Notes: a model not told the origin generated them from the letters alone. A DNA stretch of 64,000 nt from Burkholderia sp. WSM2232 (GCF_000472545.1 NZ_AWZV01000019.1:1-64000); one strand, 5' to 3'; counted from the first letter of the stretch, positions 45,400 to 54,346 are shown. Translations and numbers: made by a program.

Positions 45400-47550
45400 A
45401 TGACTCTCACCCAGCCGCTCGCTTCATCAATCGTCCAACTGAACCAGCAGGCGATAGCGCTCTACTCGAGTGACGATTTTGCGGCGGCATTGTCGACTGT
45501 GCTGCCTGCGATCGAGCACGACGAAAGGACGTTGGACGACGCGGCGCTTCATGCCCTGGCCGACGCGCTGAATATCGCAGGTGCTTCGTCATGCCGTCTC
45601 GGTCAACTGGACGATGCGGAACGCCACTGGCGCCGATGCCTGCGCATGATGCCCGGCTATGCCGAGGTTTATGAAAGCTTTGGCGCATTGCTCAAGGCGC
45701 GCGGCAGCCTTACCGCAGCGAAGGCGATTTACCGGCGGCTGATCGCACTGCAGCCCGGCCATACGGACGCTCACAATCAGCTCGGTGCGGTGTTGCACGC
45801 ACAGGGTCAACACGAAGAGGCGGAGAAGTCGTATCGGCACGCGCTCGCGCTTCATCCGGAGCATGCCGAAGCACACTATAACCACGGCGTAGTGCTGCAC
45901 GCACTGCGACGCCTCGACGAAGCGGAAGCAGCCTATCGCGAGACACTGCGCTTATTGCCCGCACATGCGGAGGCGCACAACAATCTGGGCAACGTATTGA
46001 TGGATCTGGGCCGTGTTGCGCAAGCAGACGCTGCGTATCGCGACGCGCTCGTCATCAGGCCGCAATATCCGGAAGCATTGAATAACCTCGCGGGCGCGCT
46101 GAAGGCGGCGAACCGCCTGACCGAGGCCGAACTCGCCTGCCGGCTTGCGTTGACCTTGCGTCCCGATTACGCCGAAGCGTACGTCAATCTCGGCGCGGCG
46201 CTCACCGATCTCGCCCGCCTCGCCGAGGCCGAAGCGGCGTACCGGAAGGCTATTGCGCTTCGCTCCGATTACGCAGAGGCTCATTACAACCTCGGCGTCA
46301 CACTCTTCAAACTGGAACGCCTGGACGAGGCCGTTGCCGCTTATCGGGAGGCGGTTCGCTTGCGTCCCGACATTGCGCCGGCGCGTAACAATCTGGGCTG
46401 CGTTTTGCGCGTGCTCGACAGGTTGACCGAGGCCGTCGAGGCCTTCGAACAGGCGCTATCGGTTCAACCGGAACTAGCCGAAGCGCATTACAACCTCGGT
46501 TCCGCACTCGCGCAACTGAGGCGTTTTCCTGAGGCGGAAAGCGCCTATCGCCGCGCGCTCGCCTTGCGCAACCATTACCACGATGCGCGTTTCGGGCTCG
46601 CGGTATTGTTGCTCGGCGAAGGGCGCTTCGAGGAGGGCTGGCGGCTTTACGAGTGCCGCTACGAGCACCCCGCATTCGTGCATCGACACACTGCTGAGCG
46701 GCTTGCCTGTGCACAGTGGCAGGGCGATGCGCTGTCGGGACGCTCGTTGCTGGTCTGGCAGGAAGACGGCCTCGGCGACATGCTGCAATTCAGCCGCTAT
46801 TTCGCGTTGTTGAAAGCACAGGGTGCCGCACATATCGCATTTGCCTGCGCACCCGCGCTGCACCGATTGATGGCTCGCGTCGACGGCGTGGACGTCGTGC
46901 TCGATCACGACACCGCGGCAGCTCGCGCTTCCACTTATGATTGCTGGACGAGCCTCCTGAGTGCGCCGCTTCATCTGCGCACGACGATCGACACCATTGC
47001 CCGACCCGTCAGGCTCGCGGCCGACGCTTCGCTCGTCGAAAAGTGGCGGCCCTTGCTCGACACGTTGCCGCCGGGCCGCAGGATCGGGCTCGTGTGGAAG
47101 GGCAATGCGAGGCATCACAACGACATCAACCGTTCTATTCCCTCGCTCACCGCGCTAGCGCCGCTGTGGAGCGTGGCCGGCCTCAGCTTCGTGAGTCTGC
47201 AGAAAGGGCAGGGCGAAGACGAAGCGCGCAACCCGCCCGCTGCTCAGCCTCTGCTACATGTCGGTTCGATGGTGACCGATCTGGCCGACAGCGCCGCAAT
47301 TGTCGCGCAACTCGATCTGGTGATTTGTGTGGACACCTCGATTGCGCATCTCGCTGCGTCGCTCGGCAAGCCATGCTGGGTGATGCTGCCGGAGAAAGAT
47401 GTGGACTGGCGCTGGATGCACGCGCGCAGCGATTCGCCGTGGTATCCGCACACGTTGCGGCTATTTCGCCGCGACAAAGGCGAAGATTGGGCGGCGACCG
47501 TGGAGCGAGTGAAGCAGGCGTGTGCTGCGCGATTCGGCGTGCGCGCCTGA
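45400..47550 (+). CDS. TPR-repeat protein with glycosyltransferase (GT9-like) C-terminal domain
   Basis: This is a 716-residue protein. About ten 34-residue TPR units fill residues ~30-400, each with the pattern AEAHYNLG...RLDEAEAAYR. The C-terminal ~300 residues have a GT-B-like fold (SLLVWQEDGLGDMLQFSRYF; RIGLVWKGNARHHNDINR; LVICVDTSIAHLAASLGKPC), as in bacterial TPR/heptosyltransferase-like proteins often described as OGT-like. Protein or surface glycan glycosylation is possible. The ATG at 45400 begins the family-like part; one 22 codons upstream is the alternative. It is monocistronic in appearance. Confidence 0.82.
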   Translation: MTLTQPLASSIVQLNQQAIALYSSDDFAAALSTVLPAIEHDERTLDDAALHALADALNIAGASSCRLGQLDDAERHWRRCLRMMPGYAEVYESFGALLKARGSLTAAKAIYRRLIALQPGHTDAHNQLGAVLHAQGQHEEAEKSYRHALALHPEHAEAHYNHGVVLHALRRLDEAEAAYRETLRLLPAHAEAHNNLGNVLMDLGRVAQADAAYRDALVIRPQYPEALNNLAGALKAANRLTEAELACRLALTLRPDYAEAYVNLGAALTDLARLAEAEAAYRKAIALRSDYAEAHYNLGVTLFKLERLDEAVAAYREAVRLRPDIAPARNNLGCVLRVLDRLTEAVEAFEQALSVQPELAEAHYNLGSALAQLRRFPEAESAYRRALALRNHYHDARFGLAVLLLGEGRFEEGWRLYECRYEHPAFVHRHTAERLACAQWQGDALSGRSLLVWQEDGLGDMLQFSRYFALLKAQGAAHIAFACAPALHRLMARVDGVDVVLDHDTAAARASTYDCWTSLLSAPLHLRTTIDTIARPVRLAADASLVEKWRPLLDTLPPGRRIGLVWKGNARHHNDINRSIPSLTALAPLWSVAGLSFVSLQKGQGEDEARNPPAAQPLLHVGSMVTDLADSAAIVAQLDLVICVDTSIAHLAASLGKPCWVMLPEKDVDWRWMHARSDSPWYPHTLRLFRRDKGEDWAATVERVKQACAARFGVRA

Positions 47551-47577
47551 CTGCTGCCCGGCCCCCACGGCCGCGAG

Positions 47578-47994
47578 CTACCCGGCGCGTTTAGGCTTCG
47601 ATTTCTTGCCTGCCGTGTTGAGTGCAATCGCCGCATGAATCAGGGACTTGAACGCGTCGGCGTCGAGTTCTTCACCCTCGCGAATGTCGATTGCTCGCCT
47701 CGCATTACCGTCCAGGCTCGAGTTGAACAATTTTGCCGGATCTTCGAGCGAAGCACCCTTCAGGAACGTCAGCTTGACGACCGACTTGTACGACTCGCCG
47801 GTACAAATGATTCCATCGTGCGACCAGACAGGCGTACCCATCCATTTCCATTCTTCCAGCACGTCGGGATCGGCCTCGTGGATGAGCTTGCGTATTCTGC
47901 TCAGCGTCGCACCGCGCCAGTCCGCGAGATCGGTAATTCTTTTGTCGATCAGTTCCGAGGCCGGCAGCGCTCCCGTTGAGGTCGATCTGCTCAT
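47578..47994 (-). CDS. DUF1801 family protein
   Basis: The 138-residue protein has the DUF1801 (YdhG-like) core: IRKLIHEADPDVLEEWKWMG, PVWSHDGIICTGESYKSVVKL and LFNSSLDGNARRAIDI. It ends in a basic tail. The function is unknown; members often occur with ArsR regulators and SRPBCC proteins, as here. It lies 24 bp after the SRPBCC gene and is probably co-transcribed. Confidence 0.85.
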   Translation of the reverse strand: MSRSTSTGALPASELIDKRITDLADWRGATLSRIRKLIHEADPDVLEEWKWMGTPVWSHDGIICTGESYKSVVKLTFLKGASLEDPAKLFNSSLDGNARRAIDIREGEELDADAFKSLIHAAIALNTAGKKSKPKRAG

Positions 47995-48018
47995 ATTGCT
48001 CTCCTAAGCTTTGGCGGT

Positions 48019-48546
48019 TCAAAGACCGAACTGCTTTGCGTATTCGGTGTTCAGACGCGGCCATTCGAACTTCATCGCGTCCCCCGCAACGATGCGTCCG
48101 AGCGGATCGCCCGCGAGCAAATGATCCAGCACGTCGAAGCAGATGTGCCAGCCTGCTGCGCCCATCGAAATAAACTTGCGATCGATGCTATGCCACAGCG
48201 TGAGTCGCGTACCGTCGCCAAGCGGCTCCAGTTGCCAGCGCAGACCATTGTCGCCCCAGCGGTATTCGAGCAGATGCGGTGCGTCGGCGCGCGTCACCTC
48301 GGTTTCGGAGACTTGCGGTGTAGGGGTGCCGACCGTGGAAAGATTGACGGGACCGACTGACGCGAGGCTATGGTCCGCATCGAACGGCGCCCACTCCCGC
48401 AGACTTGCAGGGTCGGTCAGCGCGTGCCACACCCTTTCCGGAGAATGGCGCAACTCTCGCACGAGCACGAGCGTCCACGTGTCTGCGTCTTTCTGAACGT
48501 GTGCGTCGGCGGCGGGGCCGGGTCTATATGAATCGCGATTGCTCAT
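48019..48546 (-). CDS. SRPBCC (AHSA1-like) domain protein
   Basis: The 175-residue protein is a START-like fold of the AHSA1 group: LVLVRELRHSPERVWHALTD, LREWAPFDAD, and GTRLTLWHSIDRKFISMGA. These proteins bind hydrophobic ligands or help Hsp90-like partners; the ligand is not known. Its start overlaps the ArsR gene stop by four bases, so the pair is translationally coupled. Confidence 0.87.
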   Translation of the reverse strand: MSNRDSYRPGPAADAHVQKDADTWTLVLVRELRHSPERVWHALTDPASLREWAPFDADHSLASVGPVNLSTVGTPTPQVSETEVTRADAPHLLEYRWGDNGLRWQLEPLGDGTRLTLWHSIDRKFISMGAAGWHICFDVLDHLLAGDPLGRIVAGDAMKFEWPRLNTEYAKQFGL

Positions 48547-48878
48547 CGTTTTTTCTCCTTACGGCGTGGTGCGGCATGAGTTTGATCGAGGTGACGCTCC
48601 AGAGCGTCCAGATGGACCGACCAGAAACGTCGGAATGGCGCGAGCCACGCGTCGATTTCCATGAGCGGCTCGGGCTTGATGCGGTACACGCGCCGCTGTG
48701 CTTCCACGCGCGACTCCACGAAGCCGGCCTCGCGCAGCACGCGCAAATGCTTTGAAACCGAGGGCTGCGAGAGGTTGAGCTGCTCCTCGATGTCGCCCAC
48801 GGACCGCTCCGAAGATGCAAGCAGGCTGAGAATGGCGCGACGACTAGGCTCGGCGATGATGGCGAAAGTTGAGTCCAT
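48543..48878 (-). CDS. ArsR-family transcriptional regulator
   Basis: This 111-residue winged-HTH protein has the ArsR core IAEPSRRAILSLLASSERSV and recognition helix LNLSQPSVSKHLRVLREAGF. No metal-binding Cys pair is visible near the recognition helix, so it likely senses something other than thiophilic metals. Members paired with SRPBCC genes usually repress their own operon. The ATG at 48878 is chosen; a near-perfect 22-bp dyad sits immediately upstream of it. It leads the ArsR-SRPBCC-DUF1801 operon. Confidence 0.88.
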   Translation of the reverse strand: MDSTFAIIAEPSRRAILSLLASSERSVGDIEEQLNLSQPSVSKHLRVLREAGFVESRVEAQRRVYRIKPEPLMEIDAWLAPFRRFWSVHLDALERHLDQTHAAPRRKEKKR

Positions 48879-48884
48879 AGTGTT

Positions 48885-48906
48885 TATATACCTCGTGAGG
48901 CATATA
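48885..48906. promoter_or_regulatory. Candidate ArsR autoregulatory operator
   Basis: TATATACCTC-GT-GAGGCATATA is a 22-bp dyad with one mismatch, starting seven bases upstream of the arsR start codon. Binding there would block expression of the whole operon. Confidence 0.65.
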
Positions 48907-48959
48907 CGTGTCAAGCCGGGGCTGCGAGTGCAAGCGCGTGTCGATTCGCGCGGGCGGCC

Positions 48960-49859
48960 TTAACTTCGCTTCGTGCCGTTGGGCCGCTTGCTCTTCATCT
49001 CTGCCTGCACGAACGCGACGAAGCATTTCACGACCGCGTCGTCACGCGCGCTTTGCCAGGTGAGGCCGACGCGCCAGCGGGCGCCAGGTCCTGTCAAGGG
49101 AAGCACTCGTGCATCGCGCAGCAGGTACTGCACACGTGACGGAAGAAAAGCGGCACCGACGCCTGCGGCAACACTGGCAAGTACGGTTTGTATGTCGTCG
49201 GTCTGCTGGATGACGTTGGGAACGAATCGGTGTGCCGCGCACCACCGGTCGACCTGTGCTGCGAGTCCGGGACCGCGTCCGCGCGCGAGTGCAATGAAGC
49301 CTGGCTCATTCAGTTCGTTGAGATTGGACGGAATGCGCTTCCAGCGCGCATGCTGCGGAACAGCCAGACCCAGCGCTTCGTCGATCATGGGGAAAGAGCA
49401 GAGGCCGGCGTCGGCCGGCAAGCGCAGAAAGCCCACCTCCAGCTTGCCGGAAAGAAGCCGCCGCGTTTGCTCAGCCGACGAGAGGTCGTTCAGCGTCACG
49501 CTGACGTTCGGATAGCGCTTGCGAAAATCGGCTACCAGTTGCGGGACTTCGGTCAATGTGGAGAGCCCGAGGCCGATGCGCAAAAATCCTCGCGCGCCGC
49601 TGCTGGCTTCGCGGGCTCGGGCGAGCACTTCGTCAGCATCGCGAACCAGCGCTTGCGCGTCCGCCAGAAAGCCCGCGCCGAAAGTCGTGAGTTCTGCACC
49701 GTGCCGGCCGCGCTCGAAGAGGCGCGCTCCGAGGCTCGCTTCCAATGCGGCAATCTGCTTGCTAAGAGCCGGTTGGCTCACGCACAAAAGCTCTGCTGCC
49801 TGGCCGAAATGACGCAATTCGGTGACCGTGAGGAACGCCCGCAGGAGTTTCAGTTCCAT
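48960..49859 (-). CDS. LysR-family transcriptional regulator
   Basis: The 299-residue regulator has the LysR HTH (FGQAAELLCVSQPALSKQIA) and effector domain (GFLRIGLGLSTLTEVPQLVA; VLASVAAGVGAAFLPSRVQY). It is divergent from the nitrilase-like gene; the 94-bp gap between them contains TGAA-N12-TTCA at 49873-49892, a possible LysR site. Control of the neighbouring hydrolase-like gene is the natural inference; the inducer is unknown. Confidence 0.88.
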   Translation of the reverse strand: MELKLLRAFLTVTELRHFGQAAELLCVSQPALSKQIAALEASLGARLFERGRHGAELTTFGAGFLADAQALVRDADEVLARAREASSGARGFLRIGLGLSTLTEVPQLVADFRKRYPNVSVTLNDLSSAEQTRRLLSGKLEVGFLRLPADAGLCSFPMIDEALGLAVPQHARWKRIPSNLNELNEPGFIALARGRGPGLAAQVDRWCAAHRFVPNVIQQTDDIQTVLASVAAGVGAAFLPSRVQYLLRDARVLPLTGPGARWRVGLTWQSARDDAVVKCFVAFVQAEMKSKRPNGTKRS

Positions 49860-49953
49860 TCTGTTTAGTAATTGAATGCGTCAAAACTTTCATTTTACGT
49901 ATCGATAGCCAACCGGTCCAATGATGCTGTTCTCATATTGTGGGGCCGTTAAC

Positions 49954-50979
49954 ATGCCGTCTTCGACTGCTTCATCGTTTTGCGTTGCATCTGTTCCACT
50001 GGTTTCGTGCCGCAGCGAAGCTGCACACAATGTCGCGCGCGTTGCGGACTGGCTCGCACTCGCGGCTTCGCAGAATATCGACCTCGTGGTCTTTCCCGAG
50101 GCCTGCATTAGCGGCTATGCGAGCATGGCGAAGTTGGGCCGCGCTGAATTGAATGCCCTTGCACAGACGCTGGACGGTCCTTCTATGCGAGCCGTTGCGG
50201 ATGCGGTGGAGCGAACAGGTGTCGGGGCCGGTGTGGGATTCGTCGAGCGAGCGACGGACGGGCAGTTCTTCAACAGCTATGTGGTGTGTCTGCCGGGCGG
50301 CGTGCTCCACTGCCACAGAAAGCTGCATGCGATCGAGCATCCGCGTATCGTCAGTGGCGATCGCTTCACTGTTTTCGATGCGTCGGCGGATGTACGCATC
50401 GGTATCCTGATCGGCGCGGACAACTATGTGGTCGAGAATGTGCGCATGACTGCGCTGATGGGCGCGACGCTGCTGCTCGCGCCGCATCGAAGCTATGGTT
50501 TCGGCGACGAGCGCAGTAAGTACGCGCACCCCGTGTCGAGACAGCCGGCGCTTGCGCGTGAATCAGGCGCAAAGGCGGCGCAGCGTGCAGAACGCGAGAA
50601 CTCGGACGAGTGGCTGCGCCGCTGGCTGCCTGCGCGTGCTGTCGACAATGGAATGTTCGTGGTGTTCAGCGATGGCGCGGAGATTGCGCGAGAGAACCGA
50701 CCGGCCGGCACGGCGATGATAGTCGACCCATTCGGCCGGATATTGGCGAGTAGCCCGGAGGGCGAGGCGCCGGGCGCTTTAGTCCATGCCGGGCTCGATG
50801 CCACGCTCGTAAGGGTTAGCCCTGGCCGCGAATGGCTCGCGGCGCGCAGACCGGATCTTTACAAAGCGTTGAGCCGCATCGGCTCGAATCACGTCGAGTT
50901 CGATGCGCGAGCGGTGTCGGCAAAAGGCGCGGTTGCACTGTCGTTCGCACAGGTTCGGCGCAACGGCGTCACAGGTTGA
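49954..50979 (+). CDS. Carbon-nitrogen hydrolase (nitrilase) superfamily protein without catalytic Cys
   Basis: This 341-residue protein has the nitrilase fold. The general-base Glu is in VVFPEACISGYAS and the Lys in CHRKLHAIEHP. The nucleophile region, normally ICYD followed by FPE, reads GILIGADNYVVEN, so the Cys is replaced by Gly and the DNA shows no ambiguity. Hydrolysis by the usual thioester route should fail; a binding role or changed chemistry is possible. The ATG at 49954 follows GTGGGG; one eleven codons earlier is the alternative. It is divergent from a LysR regulator. Confidence 0.8.
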   Translation: MPSSTASSFCVASVPLVSCRSEAAHNVARVADWLALAASQNIDLVVFPEACISGYASMAKLGRAELNALAQTLDGPSMRAVADAVERTGVGAGVGFVERATDGQFFNSYVVCLPGGVLHCHRKLHAIEHPRIVSGDRFTVFDASADVRIGILIGADNYVVENVRMTALMGATLLLAPHRSYGFGDERSKYAHPVSRQPALARESGAKAAQRAERENSDEWLRRWLPARAVDNGMFVVFSDGAEIARENRPAGTAMIVDPFGRILASSPEGEAPGALVHAGLDATLVRVSPGREWLAARRPDLYKALSRIGSNHVEFDARAVSAKGAVALSFAQVRRNGVTG

Positions 50980-51008
50980 TGCAGCCGGCGCTTGCGCCTT
51001 TTGAGCCC

Positions 51009-51152
51009 TTATTCCGCGATGGAAAACCGTGCAGGACGGGTTTGCGCCGATTTGACAGGACGCTCGACGCGCGCGGTGGCGCCGCGAATGAACAGCACCG
51101 CGCAGAACGCGACCATTGCCCAGATGCAGAAAATTACCGTCAAAGCGCTCAT
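51009..51152 (-). CDS. Small single-helix membrane protein, 47 residues
   Basis: The short frame encodes MSALTVIFCIWAMVAFCAVL, then FIRGATARVE and a basic tail ending ARFSIAE. The N-terminal ~22 residues form one transmembrane helix with positive residues after it. It lies 58 bp downstream of the hypothetical gene at 51211-51501 on the same strand. The Shine-Dalgarno match (GAGAC) is weak. I do not recognise a family. Confidence 0.45.
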   Translation of the reverse strand: MSALTVIFCIWAMVAFCAVLFIRGATARVERPVKSAQTRPARFSIAE

Positions 51153-51210
51153 TTCGTGTCTCGAAGATTGGAAACCGCTGTCGTTATCGTTGGCCGTGCA
51201 AACAGGCCGG

Positions 51211-51501
51211 TTAGTGCATCGTGGGTTGGTCGGTGCCGCTGGAAAGAAGCTCGGCGATCAGCTGCGTGGCGAGTCCGAGCTGCTGTTCCAGCGACGCACG
51301 CGCCGCATGCACCGCTGTGTCGTCGCCGCGCGCCGCTGCATTGTACGTCTGTGTGGCCAGGCGCAACACATTCTGCGAAGCAACGTGCAGGCCCTGCATG
51401 GTCCGCGGGTCGCCGATAGGCGCAGCGTCGCCCAGGTCCGCCGGTGCGGGCTCAGGAAAGTTTTCGTCGAACTGGCGATTCGGGCGATCACGGAAAGACA
51501 T
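51211..51501 (-). CDS. Small hypothetical protein, 96 residues
   Basis: The protein begins MSFRDRPNRQFDENFPEPAP and its second half is helical and amphipathic (ASQNVLRLATQTYNAAARGD; ASLEQQLGLATQLIAELLSS), like a small coiled-coil or phasin-like protein. AAGGAG six bases before the ATG at 51501 supports translation from there. Function unknown. Confidence 0.65.
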   Translation of the reverse strand: MSFRDRPNRQFDENFPEPAPADLGDAAPIGDPRTMQGLHVASQNVLRLATQTYNAAARGDDTAVHAARASLEQQLGLATQLIAELLSSGTDQPTMH

Positions 51502-51855
51502 CTGAAGCTCCTTGCGGGTGTGAGGCAATCGGGCGATTCATCTGATTACGACGATGCCAGTGTGCGCCGCGCACGCGAACTTCAATTCGTCGAATAGAGG
51601 GGGGTTTGAGGGGCAATCGAGGCGATGGCTGGTCAGCGCCCTTTTGTCTGTAGAAAGCGCGCTGAAAAGCGCTTTGCTCAAGCGCATTGCCGCAACCAGC
51701 AGCAGGGCCTCGGGCGCGACGGTCAGCAGGTCGGAACGCCCCTATGCCGACCTTACCGATAAAGAAATTAGATGCCGGCACGGGTCGCTTTAGGTGCTCG
51801 ATCCACCGGTGCCGAACCTACAATATGAGTCGCACATTAGCGTTGGAGACCCGCG
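51502..51855. other. 354-bp intergenic region upstream of galD-like gene
   Basis: No gene is supported here. There is a hairpin AAAGCGC (51654-51660) with GCGCTTT (51669-51675). TACAAT near 51819 could be the -10 element of the tautomerase gene promoter. Confidence 0.4.
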
Positions 51856-52968
51856 ATGTCAGGTCGCACACAGACCCGCATTCCCTGCATGATGATTCGT
51901 GGCGGCACCTCGAAAGGCGCGTTTTTCATGGCGTCCGACCTGCCCGCCGACTCGACGGAGCGCGACCGCGTTCTGCTTGCCGTAATGGGGTCGCCCGACC
52001 CGCGCCAGATCGACGGTATCGGCGGCGCGGACCCGCTCACCAGCAAGGTGGCGATCATTTCCCGCTCGTCGCGCGAGGATGCCGACGTCGATTACCTGTT
52101 TGCTCAAGTTGTCGTCAACGAGGCGCGCGTCGATTTCGGCCAGAACTGCGGCAACATTCTGGCGGGCGTCGGTCCCTTTGCGATCGAGCGCGGACTGGTC
52201 AAAGCGCAAGACGGCAGCACGCGCGTGGCCATCCACATGGTCAACACTGGGCAGATCGCGGTGGCAACGGTCAGTACGCCAGACTCTCGCGTGACGTATG
52301 AAGGCGACTCGCGCATCGATGGCGTGCCGGGTCACGCGGCGCCCATTCCACTGGAATTCAGGGACACGGCTGGTTCGACATGCGGCGCGCTGTTGCCGAC
52401 GGGTCAACTAAAAAACACGGTGGAAGGCGTGGAAGTCACGTGCATCGACAACGGCATGCCGCTCGTGCTGATGCGAGCGCGCGATCTGCAGCGTACCGGT
52501 TACGAAACCCGCGAGGACCTCGACGCGGACGACGAACTGAAGGCGCGCATCGAAAAGATCCGTCTGGCCGTGGGTCCGATGATGAATCTCGGCGACGTTA
52601 GCTCACGCACCGTGCCGAAGATGTGCCTCGTCGCGGAGCCGCGCGACGGCGGCGCCATTTCCACGCGCAGCTTCATTCCGCACCGCTGCCACGCCTCCAT
52701 TGGCGTGCTCGGCGCGGTTAGCGTGGCAACCGCCACGGTGTTGCCCGGCACCGTATGCGAAGGGCTCGCAAAGGTCGATGCGGAAGGTGCGCGCAAGCGC
52801 GTATCTGTCGAGCATCCGACCGGCGAGTTCACTGTCGAACTCACGCTCGGCGGCGAGCGCGATCATCCTGAAGTGTTGAGTGCGGCGCTGTTGCGCACCG
52901 CGCGCTGGCTGTTCGACGGCGTGGTAGGCCTGCCTGCTTCGGTGTGGGACGCTCGCGCCTCTGCGTAG
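51856..52968 (+). CDS. galD: 4-oxalomesaconate tautomerase-like protein (GalD/PrpF family)
   Basis: The 370-residue protein is a PrpF-type diaminopimelate epimerase-fold isomerase: IPCMMIRGGTSKGAFFMASD, IDGIGGADPLTSKVAII, and DFGQNCGNILAGVGPFAIE with the catalytic Cys region. GalD converts the 4-oxalomesaconate keto form in gallate breakdown. Nearby LigB/LigA dioxygenase and AAHS transporter genes make this role more likely than PrpF aconitate isomerisation in the methylcitrate cycle. TTGGAG precedes the ATG. It converges on the double-HTH LysR gene. Confidence 0.78.
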   Translation: MSGRTQTRIPCMMIRGGTSKGAFFMASDLPADSTERDRVLLAVMGSPDPRQIDGIGGADPLTSKVAIISRSSREDADVDYLFAQVVVNEARVDFGQNCGNILAGVGPFAIERGLVKAQDGSTRVAIHMVNTGQIAVATVSTPDSRVTYEGDSRIDGVPGHAAPIPLEFRDTAGSTCGALLPTGQLKNTVEGVEVTCIDNGMPLVLMRARDLQRTGYETREDLDADDELKARIEKIRLAVGPMMNLGDVSSRTVPKMCLVAEPRDGGAISTRSFIPHRCHASIGVLGAVSVATATVLPGTVCEGLAKVDAEGARKRVSVEHPTGEFTVELTLGGERDHPEVLSAALLRTARWLFDGVVGLPASVWDARASA

Positions 52969-52975
52969 ACTGCGA

Positions 52976-54346
52976 TCAGTTCGCGGCCGCGCTGACTGTT
53001 CGCGTAACGTCCACCACGGACAGACGGATGGCGTCGATCAGCGCGCGTGCCGCTGGCGAAGGCGCGCCCGCTGCGCGCAGCGTCAGGCCAATGTCGCGGC
53101 GCGTGTTGTGCAGCGGCACGTTCAGCACCGCGAGTTGGCCCGCCTCTACCTCGTAGTGCAACTGCTGCGCGGACAACGCCGCAACCATATCGGTGCCCAG
53201 CAGCAGGCCGCGAATTACCGCGAGGTCGGCGGTTTCGACCGTGGGCAGCGGCGGCTTGACTTTCATTCGTTTGAACTGCGCTTCGAACAGCGCGCGAGCC
53301 GGTGCGTGGCTGCGCGGCAGAATCCATTGCACGTCGCGCAGGTCCATGATGCTCGGCTCGCGCACGCGCGTAAGCGGATGATCGCGGCGCACAAGAAGTA
53401 CCATGTCTTCCGACATCAGGCGCTCATTTCTTAGCCCGCTGGTCGCGTCGTTCTCGCGCAGCGCGCCGAGAATGAAGTCGATGTCGCCCGCTCGCAGACC
53501 CGCGACCAGCGCTTCATACGCGCTTTCGTCCGTGACGACGCGAACACCGGGATGTTCCGCGCTCATCTTCGCAATGGCTTTAGGCAGAATGAGCGTGCGC
53601 CCGAGCGGCAACGCACCGACCGTTACCGCACCCTGAATGTTGCCGCGCAACGCAGCGATATCGTCGGGGACGTGGCGCAGTTCGTTCAACGCGCGGCGCA
53701 CGTGCAGCACGAAGGTTTCGCCTTCGGCGGTGAGCAGGATGCCACGCGGGCTGCGGTGAAAAAGGCTCAAACCCGAGCCGCTTTCGAGCACGCGAATGGC
53801 GGTGCTCACTGCGGGCTGACTGATGCCGAAAGTCTTTGCCGCGCTGGGCATATGACGATGCCGCGCAAGCGCGACGAAGATTTGCAGCCGCCGCGTGTTC
53901 AGCAGGTATGCCGGCAATGCGCCCTCAACAGTGGGGCGGCGGCGCGTCTGGCGCGCGGCGCACCATTGCGCGAGTTCTTCCAGTTCCGCAAAAATTCTTT
54001 CGCAGCGAAGCAGCACGGCGCGGCCAACGGGCGTGGGCAGCATGCCGGAAGGACCGCGATCGAATAGCGGTTCGCCGAGCGCCGACTCGAGTTCCTGCAC
54101 CGATCGTGTCACCGCCGATTGCGCCCGAAACAGCGCCGCCGCCGCGCGCGTTGCGCTGCCTCTATCGGCGACAAGGCGGAATGCGCGGAGTTGCGCGAGG
54201 TTGAGAAGCGCTTTGGTGCTCGCGGGCGCCGTGTGCTTCGCGAGCGCGTTGCCGAGGGAGAGGGCGCCTGGCTGCGCGTCTTCCCGAGCGCCTGTTTGCG
54301 CTCTCCCAGCATTCTTGATGCGACTGAGCGATGCGTCGTGTGTCAT
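52976..54346 (-). CDS. LysR-family regulator with two tandem HTH domains
   Basis: The 456-residue regulator is about 150 residues longer than usual. It carries two LysR-type winged HTH units: residues ~48-125 (LAQLRAFRLVADRGSATRAA; AQSAVTRSVQELESALGEPL) and ~150-225 (FVALARHRHMPSAAKTFGIS; QPAVSTAIRVLESGSGLSLF). One effector-binding domain follows from ~240 (AVTVGALPLGRTLILPKAI). Its start overlaps the GntR gene stop (ATGA), so both regulators are made together. It lies inside the meta-cleavage cluster and probably responds to an aromatic acid such as gallate or protocatechuate. Confidence 0.85.
   Translation of the reverse strand: MTHDASLSRIKNAGRAQTGAREDAQPGALSLGNALAKHTAPASTKALLNLAQLRAFRLVADRGSATRAAAALFRAQSAVTRSVQELESALGEPLFDRGPSGMLPTPVGRAVLLRCERIFAELEELAQWCAARQTRRRPTVEGALPAYLLNTRRLQIFVALARHRHMPSAAKTFGISQPAVSTAIRVLESGSGLSLFHRSPRGILLTAEGETFVLHVRRALNELRHVPDDIAALRGNIQGAVTVGALPLGRTLILPKAIAKMSAEHPGVRVVTDESAYEALVAGLRAGDIDFILGALRENDATSGLRNERLMSEDMVLLVRRDHPLTRVREPSIMDLRDVQWILPRSHAPARALFEAQFKRMKVKPPLPTVETADLAVIRGLLLGTDMVAALSAQQLHYEVEAGQLAVLNVPLHNTRRDIGLTLRAAGAPSPAARALIDAIRLSVVDVTRTVSAAAN

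Noticed and set aside
51856..52968. PrpF of the methylcitrate cycle
   Set aside because: No prpB, prpC or acnD genes are near, while LigA, LigB and an aromatic-acid transporter are.
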